A stretch of 64,000 nt of DNA, from positions 54,587-118,586 of the forward strand of contig JAACJM010000248.1 of NCBI GenBank assembly GCA_013368315.1, written 5' to 3'. The notes beneath the pieces were generated by a model. The model was not told where the DNA came from and searched no databases. It saw nothing but the letters and a program-made list of their open reading frames with translations. Every line of letters starts with the position of its first letter. Positions within the stretch are counted from its first letter, which is position 1. Below are positions 43,110 to 53,459 of the stretch, one piece after another. Both the position numbers and the translations under genes were made by a program. This stretch comes from Tetrapyrgos nigripes. Its lineage: Eukaryota; Basidiomycota; Agaricomycetes; Agaricales; Campanellaceae.

Positions 43110-46100
43110 AGATAAATAAAATAAAAAGAGGGTTGTGTGGCTGAGCTGGGCCCTGCCCACCTCAGTGAAGGGTGAAGGTGCACCAGGTCAACAGCGGCAA
43201 AGAAAAGAAGTGACACTGAAGCTTCTGATGCATTGAGTGGAGTTTGAAATGCTTCATGCCAAGAATTTGAGATTTCAACTCTTTCGCTGAGTAGGTACTC
43301 ATAACTCCTCAGATTTGACCATAAAAAGTAGCTGTAAAGATATATATACCCACTATCATGTACTAGAACAAGCCTTGACTATTTTCTTCAGAGGAACACC
43401 ACATTCCAAACTTTTTCACTTCTGTCACACTCGTGGAAATGCACTTTTTCCATCATTTTCAGCCCATGGCAAATCTTAGTGCAAACCTGGTAAATCTGGT
43501 TACATAGAAATGTAGGTAATATGTGAAAGTATCTATTATTCAATTTTTATAAAGGGAGATGAGGGGGGGGAACAAAGATATGGACAGATTTCTTTGGAAT
43601 CTTCCACTTCTAGGGCCCATGTCACTTCTGGGTCATGAATAGTAAGCTCACTTTGCAACAAAGAAGTGCTTGTCATGAGACCCTTTCCTATTTGGGACTT
43701 ATTGCACTCCCCTCAATCCTCTTGTTTTGAATGTCTGTATTACTTCCGATCCTGTGGTGAACCCTCCTCTTTTTTTTTGTGTCTGTGCTGTTCTGTTCCC
43801 CTTTTTAGGATGACACTTTCCCACAAAATCAAGCTGCCCATTCAATAGCTCTTCTGCCGTTTAATCCTTTCCTTCCCCCTGTTTCTATTGATATGCTGAA
43901 ACATTCCAATCATCAGTTATAAACTTGCCCTGCTCAGGTACTCTTGTTCTTTTCCTTCTTCAGCTGCTCCTTGATGGCATCTGTGTCAGTGTGGATCAAA
44001 GGGTTGCTCGTTCCTAGCTATGATTGTGACTTCTGCCTGTCAACCTCAACATACACTCTAGGCTACAGCAGTGACTCCTCGTTGGATTCCTCAACCTTCT
44101 GGGTGTCTGTAACCATTCAAGTTTCCAGTGTTCAGATCAAAATGTAAACAATGTTCTTCTCAGAATCCACAATCGCTGTGGGCCAATCTGAACCACTTCT
44201 CAATTGTATCTTGGAGCTGGCTGTGATAAAACAGTTATGTAGGTGCTCTGTTCAATAGGTTTTCTCTCCAACCATGTCCCAAATGAGAGTGTATCTTGAC
44301 CAACTCCTATGATCATTCTTTGGCTCACATCTTGAAAGTTTCTATGCTGCTCAATCATGTCTTGATTTCCATATCTCTAGTTCTCTCACTCTTCATTTCT
44401 TCACTGGGGAACCTCACAACACCAACCTCGATCTTTATTGCTTGGCAACATCATTGCACTGGGCAACCAACTAACAAGCTTTGGCTACAGCTTCATAGGC
44501 TCTTCTGCTGGGAACGCTGACTTCCAATCAATGGTAGAAGAGAAGATGGGAAGGGTATGAGCCAACTATAACAGAGATTTCTGGCATCTACAACTTCATC
44601 AACAATGATGGCTCGAAAATGCAAATTATCGGTTGTGCACATTCACAACTAGAGGTCATTCTGAATTTTCATTCCAGTAAGTCATTGCCCTGTTGCCCAA
44701 CTGTTACTTTGCTCATTGCGAGTCAGAAGCCTGCATGATGAATGTTATCTTATCTCACTATGCAGTTTCACTATTCCCCTGATCAATGCTTTTGGGAGGG
44801 ATCACAATACACTTGAAACACAAAGACATGGCTACAGCCCCTATTGCCAAATACAAGCAGCAAGGATGGACTGTTGCAGAAACCATCTCAACAAGCACAC
44901 ATTTAGATGTCGATTCAGAGTTATTGTGGGTAATATGCAGAGTGGGGGACCAATACTGCAAGGTGATACGATGTCTGAAAAGGCTGCTGTGAGTTCAAGA
45001 AGGTTGCAGGACCCAATATTTTTAAACAGTTGGAATATTGTGAAGGAAGGGAACAGTAAATGTGTTTTGGCATTCAGTGTCCTACATGATGACAACACAT
45101 GTGGACTCACTGTATCAAATCTGTGGCTACAAATGCAAAGGTATGATGCTTGGCCTCCTTTTCACGTTCGCAGCTAAAGCAAAATTTAGTATGCAGATGG
45201 AAGAGCTGGTTACTAGTCAATACAATAACATGCTAGCCTGCAGTGCTGCTTTGCTGTCATCAGTTCCAGCCAGGGTTCTCAACACATGAGAAACTGTGAT
45301 CTGGATTAAACTGCTATCTTTTTTCACGGATGTCAGCATTGCATTGAATGTAATTGCGAAGGTATGAGACTTAAATCCTCTTGACACAGCCACTGCTAAT
45401 CATGTCTACAGTTCCAGTTGACATTCTTGGGTGGACTATTGATGATTCTGACAATGACCTTGGTCTTCCCAAGGCATTTGCAGAAATGAGAAATGACGTT
45501 GACTCATACATTGATGGAAAGTTGGGATCCTTTGAGGTCCAAGTCACTTTTTGAAATTGTGGGCAACCAAAAGGCAACGTTGGTTATTTGATTGGACACC
45601 TACTTACTCATATCCTTACACTTGTCTATGATCACTGGTTATTTGATTTGAAACCCACTTGTTCATATCCTTACACTTGAGTTGGGTTACCTGACACCCC
45701 TGTGGTGGTTTACATATATCTAAATGTTTAGTTCAAGTGGCTGAAGTTAACCAGCGCAAATGGTAGCGGGCTTTGCTGCCCCACAGGGGCCGGCCCTGCG
45801 CCGATTATTTTGGTATAAGCGTCTTCACTATGGTCTTGAGGGTATCCTGGCCTTCACTGGAGCGAAATGACACGGCGGGAGGCATTTAGGAGCTAATGGT
45901 GACGGAGAAGACGCGATCACGCGACAGTGGCTGTGCCTTCCATTTTTGGATTAATGACTAATAGCTTCCCAGCGTCTAAAAGACACGCGGCTACTAAGGC
46001 CCCTTGATTATAGGTTCGGACACAAACCCATCCAAAAATTTGAAAATGCCTTTGTTCGCTTCGGACAAGACTAGGGCCACCGAAGGCGGAAGCTCTGGAC

Positions 46101-46420
46101 AGTATTCGGACACGAGCCTTGGCCAATGTGGTCAGACCAAGGGTGGGTGCTTTGTGGTACTTGGCTGTGTGCCCTCCGATGACCTAGAAAGGCCTCAGAA
46201 TAGCCGGTAGCTGCCAGGAAACGAGAATCAGTGAAAATACGAGGCTATAGCCTTAGGACTGGTTCGGACAAGAACCACCTCTTGGTGGAAGCTTTCGGCT
46301 CAATTCGGGCAGGAACACCTCCCAGACCGCCAAATTTGGTTCGGACATCTGGGGCCAGATTTTCAGAAGGCCGCCGGACAAGGCATTCCCACCTATAATC
46401 AGGGGGCCTGGCTACTACAT
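43110..46420. other. Mostly unrecognised sequence with possible gene remnants
   Basis: Plus-strand fragments: 44786-44995 (GGITIHLKHKDMATAPIAKY, ELLWVICRVGDQYCKV) and 45411-45556 (TVPVDILGWTIDDSDNDLGL, EMRNDVDSYIDGKLGSFEVQ, stop) read like exons of a decayed gene, but I do not recognise the family. A 90-bp stretch with TATCCTTACACTTG is duplicated at about 45577-45680. From 45760 to 46420 the sequence is GC-richer with no clear gene. Confidence 0.3.
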
Positions 46421-46421
46421 G

Positions 46422-47093
46422 ACATGTTTCAATTGGTGTAGACCTCGTGTAGAAGTGGCAATCATGTAGCACCGCCTTGCGCATATGACGAGGACCATAA
46501 TTACTTTGACTTCCGTCAGGTTTCGCTTCAGTGCCCCACCCCATCTCAACATCTCAATTTCTTATGTGCGTAGTCATTCACAGAGCTCATATATGAGTAG
46601 GAAGACTAAACTTACGCCTGACGTTGCATTCATCAACACCATAAGTACTTCGACCCAACTTTCCCTCAGGCTCGCTTTAGTATCTCCCTCCCTATTCGTA
46701 AGGTGCGTAGACGTTTACACAGCTCAAACACGAGTAGAAAGGCTAAACTCACAACTTTCACAAGACTCAAAGGCACCAACTCTTAACACCTGACCTGACA
46801 GTGCTTCTTACATGGCTCGTCGAGGTTACGACTTTGCTCATCGAATTGTATCCTTAATGTCCGCTTCGGTGAGGTCGGCAGAACTTGGGAGACCTTCACT
46901 GCGTAGTTTCTTACACAGTCTCCTGTACGTCGTTTCTTATATTCCTCGTCGAGGTTATGGCTCTGCTCATCGAATTGTACCCTTCCAGAATGGTCTATCT
47001 GAGATGGAAAGACACAATATCAGTTGTGACATCTCCACATGATCCCTTACAAAAGCGCACCCGACCTCGCCGGCTTATCAACACACGCACTAT
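46422..47093 (+). repeat. Segmental duplication, copy A (5' part of HET gene)
   Basis: From ACATGTTTCAATTGGTG to CACGCACTAT this 672-bp segment matches 49655-50344 with limited divergence and a few short insertions (for example a 15-nt difference near 49925). It covers the upstream region and the first codons of the HET gene. Confidence 0.9.
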
Positions 47094-47880
47094 CAAACTC
47101 GAAGAGTTCTCTTCCAATGACTCGGTCCCTCCTTATGCTATCCTCTCCCACTGCTGGGAGGCAGGCCACGAAATATCATACCAGGAGATGGTCAAATGTC
47201 AGCTTCTTACTGCCGCATCCATTCGTTCCAAGAGTGGCTACAGGAAGATTGTAGCTGCTTGCATGCAAGCACGTAAAGACAATTTCACTTACATCTGGAT
47301 TGATACTTGTTGCATCGACAAGGGAGACCACGGTCAACTCTCGCAGGATATCAACTCGATGTTTGATTATTACAAAAATTCGGAGGTCTGCTATGTCTAT
47401 CTTTACGACTATTACCCATGGTTCTCTCGAGGATGGACTTTACAAAACCTAGTAGCGCCTTGGAATCTTGGAGGTTGTAGCTGGTTCTTTCGAGGATGGA
47501 CTTTACAGGAGCTAGTAGCGCCTTCATCCGTGAAGTTCTTCGATGCAAAGTGGAAATATTGCGGAGATAGAAAGACACTCAACATCGCTATATGGGCTAT
47601 CACCGGTATCCGATGGGGTTTATTAGAGGGAGGGAAACAATCCAAGATGTCAGTATTATAGAGCGCATGTCATGGGCCATCCACAGGCAGACAACTAAAG
47701 AAGAAGATCGAGCATACTGTCTGTTGGGACTGCTTGATATCACGATGGAGCCTCGCTATGGAGAAGGGGTAGAATCTGCATTTGAGCGGCTGACAAACAT
47801 CCTTCATGAATGTTACTCTGGTCATCAGCGACTAGAAAGAATCCCCAAGACTGGGAGAGAAATGATGGAATACTTTTCCT
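46885..47880 (+). pseudogene. HET-domain (heterokaryon incompatibility-like) gene, frameshifted
   Basis: The frame from 46885 to 47661 contains RRLINTRTIKLEEF (where HET proteins normally begin), PPYAILSHCWEAGHEISYQE (HET motif 1), GYRKIVAACMQARKDNFTYI then WIDTCCIDKGD (motif 2), MFDYYKNSEVCYVYLYDY and RGWTLQELVAPSSVKFF (motif 3). A 63-bp in-frame tandem duplication (47420-47482 and 47483-47545) doubles the RGWTLQ segment. Near 47615 the frame must shift by one base (apparent 1-bp loss) to continue PMGFIRGRETIQDVSIIERM, EEDRAYCLLGLLDITMEPRY and GEGVESAFERL, the normal end of the domain. HET proteins trigger cell death on fusion of unlike fungi. The real start is uncertain (Met at 46957 is likely); any downstream part is lost in a pyrimidine tract. 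Confidence 0.75.
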
Positions 47881-47904
47881 ACTGGTGTAATGCTTATTTG
47901 ATTA

Positions 47905-48170
47905 TACTTTCTACGTTCTTTTTCATTTTCATTTTCTCTTTCTCTTTCACTTTCATTTTCATTTTCTCTTTCTCTTTCACTTTCATTTTCTCTTTCATTT
48001 TCTCTTTCACTTTCATTTTCACTTTCATTTTCTCTTTCCCTTTCTCTTTCTCTTTCTCTTTGTCTTGGTCTTTCTTTTTGTTTTTGTTTTTGTTTTTGTT
48101 TCTGTTTTTCCTTTTCTCTTTCTCTTTCTCTTTATTTTTATTTTTATTTTTATCTTTCTTTCCTTTTATA
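47905..48170 (+). repeat. Pyrimidine microsatellite tract
   Basis: About 265 bases made of TTTCTC, TTTCAT, TTTCAC and TTTTTG/TTTTTA hexamers, almost all T and C on the plus strand. It follows the HET homology directly, translating to Phe/Ser/Ile only, so it is not taken as coding. Confidence 0.9.
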
Positions 48171-48239
48171 TTTTGATTTATATTTATATTTATATTTTTG
48201 ATTGCATTTTGATTTCATTTTGATTGTGTCTTTCGTTCT

Positions 48240-49650
48240 CGGCACCTAGATTTTTGCGTCCAGGTGCGTCCAAATTGTGCATCCATGTGTGTCCAGTGGC
48301 TGTGTTAATCCCAATGCTTCCCAAGATGATTACACTTTGTTAATACCCTCTTCGCTATGCAGTGTTGCTGTATTTTCTGGCGCTTTTGAGTCTTTCATGT
48401 CATGTATTGTATGTATATAGCTACTGACAGACAAGACTGAGACTGAACAGTGCAGTAGAGCAAGGACAATAGAGGTGTGAGGATCTAGGATGTCTCAAGC
48501 CCAATGAATGAGGGGAAATAACATGAAACTGAGGAAGTACTACCAAGTACGGTTGAGAGAGAAACTTGTAAGAAAGTGATACTCATAAAGAATGAACATA
48601 AACAGAAACGTAGAAAGAGATAATGGTATCGTACTGAGGCTTGACTATTGAAACGAGTAATGTAGTGGGATGTTCGGTACGTAGGTTGACAGTTTTTTGT
48701 TTTGGAGATTGTGCTCGAGGAGGAATGGGAGAAAGAGTGTTATCAGTTGGAGTATCATTAAATAAATTGTCCCTTTGTGTAGTCATGGGGTTCCGAGAAG
48801 AGATATTCGGAAATCTAATTGTTAGTTCAGTATTCCTGACGTCTAAGTCATTACATGACCTGTAAGTATTGGCAAAAGATCAGTAAGTGATAAAATATGC
48901 CTCTCTCGTAGAAGCAAAGGTGACCTAAGCAATCCCCTTGATAGAAGTGCGAAAATGGAATGCTAGGTGAGTCAGTACATTTATTAATTTGTTCCGGTGA
49001 AAAATATGTAAAGAAACACTTTGACTTTGACCTTGACAATATGAACAATGAAGTTTGAACAAAGTGTAATGAACTCCAAAATTTAATGGGATTAGCACAG
49101 CCATTGGACGCACCTGGACGCATGCCATATTTGGTGCGTCCAAGTGGGTCCAAGAGAATCATGTGAATGCAAGTGATACTTACTGATTATTTGATTAGCT
49201 AGTACGTGTAAATGTATATCTGAAGGATTATGAACCGAAATTTCCTTATACACACTTGCATTTTTGTCCTTAGTTCTTAAGAGAAATGAAAACATCTCAT
49301 TATAGTAATACATCTATCTACAGATCTATAATCAAGAAAACCTCACCCACAGCGAAAGCAAGAATGGATAACCACAGCCAGCGATGGGTGTTTTCCATGG
49401 TTCCACGAGACACCTCGTCTAATGATGCTCAGACTCTGCAAAACTTAGGACCTGCTTTAACCCAGGGCAACCTCTTCGTTGCAGAATATAAGCATCTCGA
49501 GACTGGAACCGGGCCGCCTGGTTTTGCATGTGGACCACTGACCAGTTGACCGAAGCATGCGTCAGGGCCGTAGATGTCTTCAGGGAGAAGTGCCAACTTG
49601 TCATACACACGTGATCCATTCCTACGCGTCGCGGCGCGTTGAAAACTGGT
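48240..49650. other. Intergenic, no gene recognised
   Basis: Short related motifs with GCGTCCA occur at 48257-48295 and inverted (TGGACGCA) at about 49107-49150, about 0.9 kb apart, perhaps ends of an old element. Nothing else supported. Confidence 0.35.
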
Positions 49651-49654
49651 TACA

Positions 49655-50344
49655 ACATGTTTCAATTGGTGTAGACCTCGTGTAGTAGTGGCAATCGTGT
49701 AGCACCGCCTTGCGCATACGACGAGGACTATAATTACTTTGACTTCCGTCAGGATTCGCTTCAGTGCCCACCCCCATCTCAACATCTCAATTTCTTAGGT
49801 GCGTAGTCATTCACAGAGCTCCTATACGAGTAGGAAGACTAAACTTACGCCTGACGTTGCATATCATCAGCACCATAAGTACTTCGACCCAACTTTCCCT
49901 CAGGCTCGCTTTAGTATCTCCCTCCGCTGTCGATATCTTTATTCGTAAGGTGCGTAGACGTTTACACAGCTCAAACACGAGTAGAAAGGCTAAACTCACA
50001 ACTTTCACAAGACTCAAAGGCACCAAATCTTAACACCTGACCTGACAGTGCTTCTTACATAGCTCGTCGAGGTTACGACTTTGCTCATCGAATTGTATCC
50101 TTAACGTCCGCTTCGGTGATGTCTACAGTTACAACAGCAGTTCCGAGACCACTGCATATTTTCTTACAGTCTCCTGTACGTCGTTTCTTATATTCCTCGT
50201 CGAGGTTATGGCTCTGCTCATCGAATTGTACCCTTCCAGAATTGTCTGTCTGAGATGGAAAGACACAATATCAGTTGTGACATCTCCACATGATCCCTTA
50301 CAAAAGCGCACCCGACCTCGCCGGCTTATCAACACACGCACTAT
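49655..50344 (+). repeat. Segmental duplication, copy B (truncated HET 5' part)
   Basis: Second copy of 46422-47093. It keeps the upstream region and the first HET codons (ELYPSRIVCLRWKDTISVVT, RRLINTRTI). Homology stops at ACTAT, exactly at the target duplication of the 7-kb element that follows. No HET sequence is present on the far side of that element (57354 on). Confidence 0.88.
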
Positions 50345-50345
50345 T
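50340..50345. repeat. Target site duplication ACTATT (left) of the 7-kb element
   Basis: ACTATT directly before the ATGGAAACCC terminus; the same six bases at 57354-57359 follow the other terminus. A shorter 4-bp reading (CTAT) is possible if one more base is counted into each terminal repeat. Confidence 0.75.
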
Positions 50346-50370
50346 ATGGAAACCCGGAAGGCCTCGCTCG
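50346..50370 (+). repeat. 25-bp terminal inverted repeat, left
   Basis: Perfect match to the reverse complement of 57329-57353. Further in, only weak similarity remains (a TAAGCGAT motif on both sides). Confidence 0.88.
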
Positions 50371-50691
50371 CTCCGGAGAGCCTCGCAGACTATAAGCGAT
50401 CATGCCGGCAATACGGCACCTCCGATATGGAAATCAGACCCCAGACACTTCGGTGTATAGAGAGTTATGTAAGTATGTAAGCTGTTATTCAAAAGACTGG
50501 AGATATTGCGAGCATCGTGTATGGGTATCTCACCTCGTTCTCAGGCTTCAAATCAGCTGCATTTTTTGAACTGTATATGGATGCGTTCAAAGTGCTCAAA
50601 GGACTGGAGACTTTGATAGATTTTACGAGATTTTACATGCTGGTACATAGACTGAGAGAAGATATGATTTGTAAATAGATTGTAGTTTGTT

Positions 50692-52590
50692 TTACTCTTC
50701 ATCTGACTGTGCTTCGTCAGATGTGAAATCAACAATGCCATCGACCAAACCACCATCTTCAATATCAGCTCCCAGACCACCTCTCACACCACCCATATAG
50801 CCACCTTCTGAATCATGATGTAAAGGTAAGAGATCATCGAGAATAGGCTCAGATGCATCTTCCGGAAGTGGAGGCCTAGGCGCCCAGGCATTGTCACCAT
50901 AGCCTGAAAGACCCATTGTCTCAAATATGGCAGGGTCCACTTCAAACATAGCCAATAAATCCTCATAAACATTCCACACATTGTCCCTTGTTACAGCGGG
51001 AGATCCAAGTTGCTCATAATACACAGAAGCCCAATGATTGAACTCTGATGGCACAAGATCAAAAACGGGATGATCAGGAGGAGCATAAAGTTTCTCAGCG
51101 TCGTGGATATAATCAGCGTCAGCATTAATCACAATCTGTCAATAAATAGTGATATAATAAGTATACAAGCAAATGAAATTTAGAGTATATGCTGTTGCTT
51201 ACTTTGAAGTTGAGTGAATTGTAGCGCTCAGGATGTTCGTCAATGTCATCTGGAGGCCCATGAGGGAGAATCTTGTGCTTCTGAGCACGTTTCAGTGAGT
51301 TGTTGACCCGGTGAACATAAGCATCAATTTCGAGTTGTAGCCATGGAATGAAAACCCATTTGAATACATTGCTAGGATTAAGGATATGAGAGACAGATCA
51401 AGTGTGATCAGTAAAGGAAATGCTCACTACTGGAGAGGATGGTGGGGGTCATATTGCACAGAGGCACTTGATAAAATGTTCTCAAAGCCTGGCATGAAAT
51501 TGCAGCGTAAATTTGACCAGGTAATCTCGGGAGGAATATTGCTTTTCTCCCGCATGAAACGATGCTGTAAAGTACCGATCAATTGGGGGTCCAGGCACTG
51601 GCGGATGTATGAATGTCCCTTAGCCAAGTGAAAGTTCTCGGTGCCTGGGTCGCTTTGAGTTACAAGAGATGTGTCTGCAAAATATTCCATCAGAAAGAGA
51701 GAAGATATTTATTTGTTAGTGCACCTCACATCCATCCTTCTTGATAGTATCAAGGTAATACCTAAAGATCAGCCGTGGATTGGAGTTGTTATGCCAGACC
51801 TTCATCCACTTTATTTTGCCAGAGAAAGGATCAATTCCTGCATTGCAGAATAAATTCATAAGCATACAATAATTAGAAACAAGCTGATACCTGTATGCAA
51901 AGCTAGACCATATTTCTTGAGCTTATCATGCTGGTCAACGCAAAGCATGTCATTGACGCCAGCTGCCCAAAATCTCCGACGCTTGAGTCTTCTTCTTCGA
52001 CGTGCCCTCACCAAATCTGGCTCATAGCGACGGAAGTATTCCTCGATAACTGATTTGTGTGTCATACGTTGTTAATCTTGATTGATAGTGACATAGATCA
52101 GAAAACTTGCCTCTTCACTTCCTTCTTCAGATCATGGTGGAAAATCCTCTTGATACCTCTTGCGCCGGCCACAGGATAGTATTTACGTAGTGATATCATG
52201 TCTTCTATAATATCTTCGACTTGTAAATCTGAAAGCACTGGTTAGTAGATATCAAATTGTGAATGTAAAGGCATGCAGACTAGAAGAGCGTGATCGGTAT
52301 AGCCCCAAGCTTGTACGTATTTGGCGGAGTTTCTTAATCCTGGTAGACTCATATCAGCTTTTCGTACGAGGATTTTACAAGCTTTGAATAATGACTGACG
52401 CAATTCCATATTGTTCTGTATCAAAAAGTTTGTCTTCATAAAGATATGCCAAAATCTTCACGTCACTGAAACCTCGATCCCAGTACTTTCGAATGCTGGG
52501 TTCGATGAGTTCAATAGGGGCTGCATGTAATCAATCAGTCAATGAAATGTCTAGATGTGTACACGTACGAGTAGGTTTGTTTCTTCCCAT
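50692..52590 (-). CDS. Integrase-core (DDE) transposase, intact
   Basis: Starts MGRNKPTR at 52590; short exons follow with GTACGT..CAG introns. Exon 2 reads PIELIEPSIRKYWDRGFSDV with DTEQYGIASVIIQSL; a 46-nt intron (CTGAT branch point) leads to IKKLRQIRTSLGLYRSRSS, an HTH. Later exons: EDIIEDMISLRKYYPVAGAR; VIEEYFRRYEPDLVRARRRR with RLKRRRFWAAGVNDMLCVDQ and HDK (first Asp); GIDPFSGKIKWMKVWHNNSN with YYLDTIKK; VTQSDPGTENF (second Asp); TLQHRFMREKSNIPPEITWS (Glu); NVFKWVFIPWLQLEIDAYVH; and the acidic tail DLLPLHHDSEGGYMGG. This order is that of the Agaricomycete integrase-core family. All tested joins keep frame, so the enzyme should be functional and move the 7-kb element. Confidence 0.85.
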
Positions 52591-53459
52591 TCAAGCTGAG
52601 CAAGGAATAAAAAGGACAAGATGAGGACCAGCAATGGCTCGATGAATAACTTCGAAGTCAAGGATGGAGTACTTATAGTCTCCAGTCTAGTAGACAATGC
52701 TGCGGGCAGCGTGCAGCATTTGATATGCATTTCTGTTGCCCGTGTGGCGGTTGAGGCCTCCATTTGAACGGTCGAACTTGCGTTGTATTTGTCACTCGAA
52801 ATTTCCAACGGATTTTTCAGCGGTGAAGATCTTAAAAACTTGCGTCCGTATAATGCCTGTATAACGGTTTTTTGTGTTGCTTGCAGGGGACCACATATCA
52901 GAATCAACATGAGGCTCCTCGGTTGTCTTCGGAGGACCACATGCCAGATGTGAACTTACCCGTCATATAGGTTCGAGTCTAATAGTGGATTTGTGGCGCG
53001 CTGAGTCTGAAAATTGTTGTTGTTGTACTTGCATCCGATCCGAGTCTGATTTGTGGATTTGTGGCGTGCTGAGTCTGGAATTTTCAGCGGTTGAACTTGT
53101 GTCTCGTCAAAAACTTGCGTCCGTATAACATCTCATGGGCTGCTTGCGGTCAAACTTGTGTCCGATTGAGTCTGATCTGAGTTCAGAATTTCCAGGATTT
53201 TTTTGCAGCGGTCAAACTTTGAAAAACTTGCGTCCGTATAATGCCCGTATAGCATTTCATCGGTTACTTGCAAAGGACCATATGCCATGAGGCTCAACAC
53301 AAGATTTCTACCGCACACGATTGACTGGTGGCAAAAAATCAAGTGAATCACTGTCAGATTAAGAAAAGACTATGGCTCGTATAAATACCTGAAGCTTATT
53401 TCTGGAATCCATCATCCTTACTAGCAATCCTCGATTGAACCTGCCTGCCTCTGATCTCA
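52591..53459. promoter_or_regulatory. Divergent intergenic region with repeated CTTGCGTCCGTATAA motif
   Basis: The 869 bases between the two start codons. CTTGCGTCCGTATAA occurs three times (about 52840, 53115, 53230; first on the plus strand as AACTTGCGTCCGTATAATGC), each followed by a TTGC/CTTGC segment and preceded by a TTTCCA/TTTTTTGCAGCGG segment. GATTTGTGGCG(C/T)GCTGAGTCTG occurs twice (about 52987 and 53050). They could be binding sites shared by both genes, but might equally be remains of tandem duplication. Confidence 0.45.

Noticed and set aside
47886..48176. Phe/Ser/Ile-rich C-terminal extension of the HET protein
   Set aside because: This is translation of the pyrimidine microsatellite, not a protein domain.
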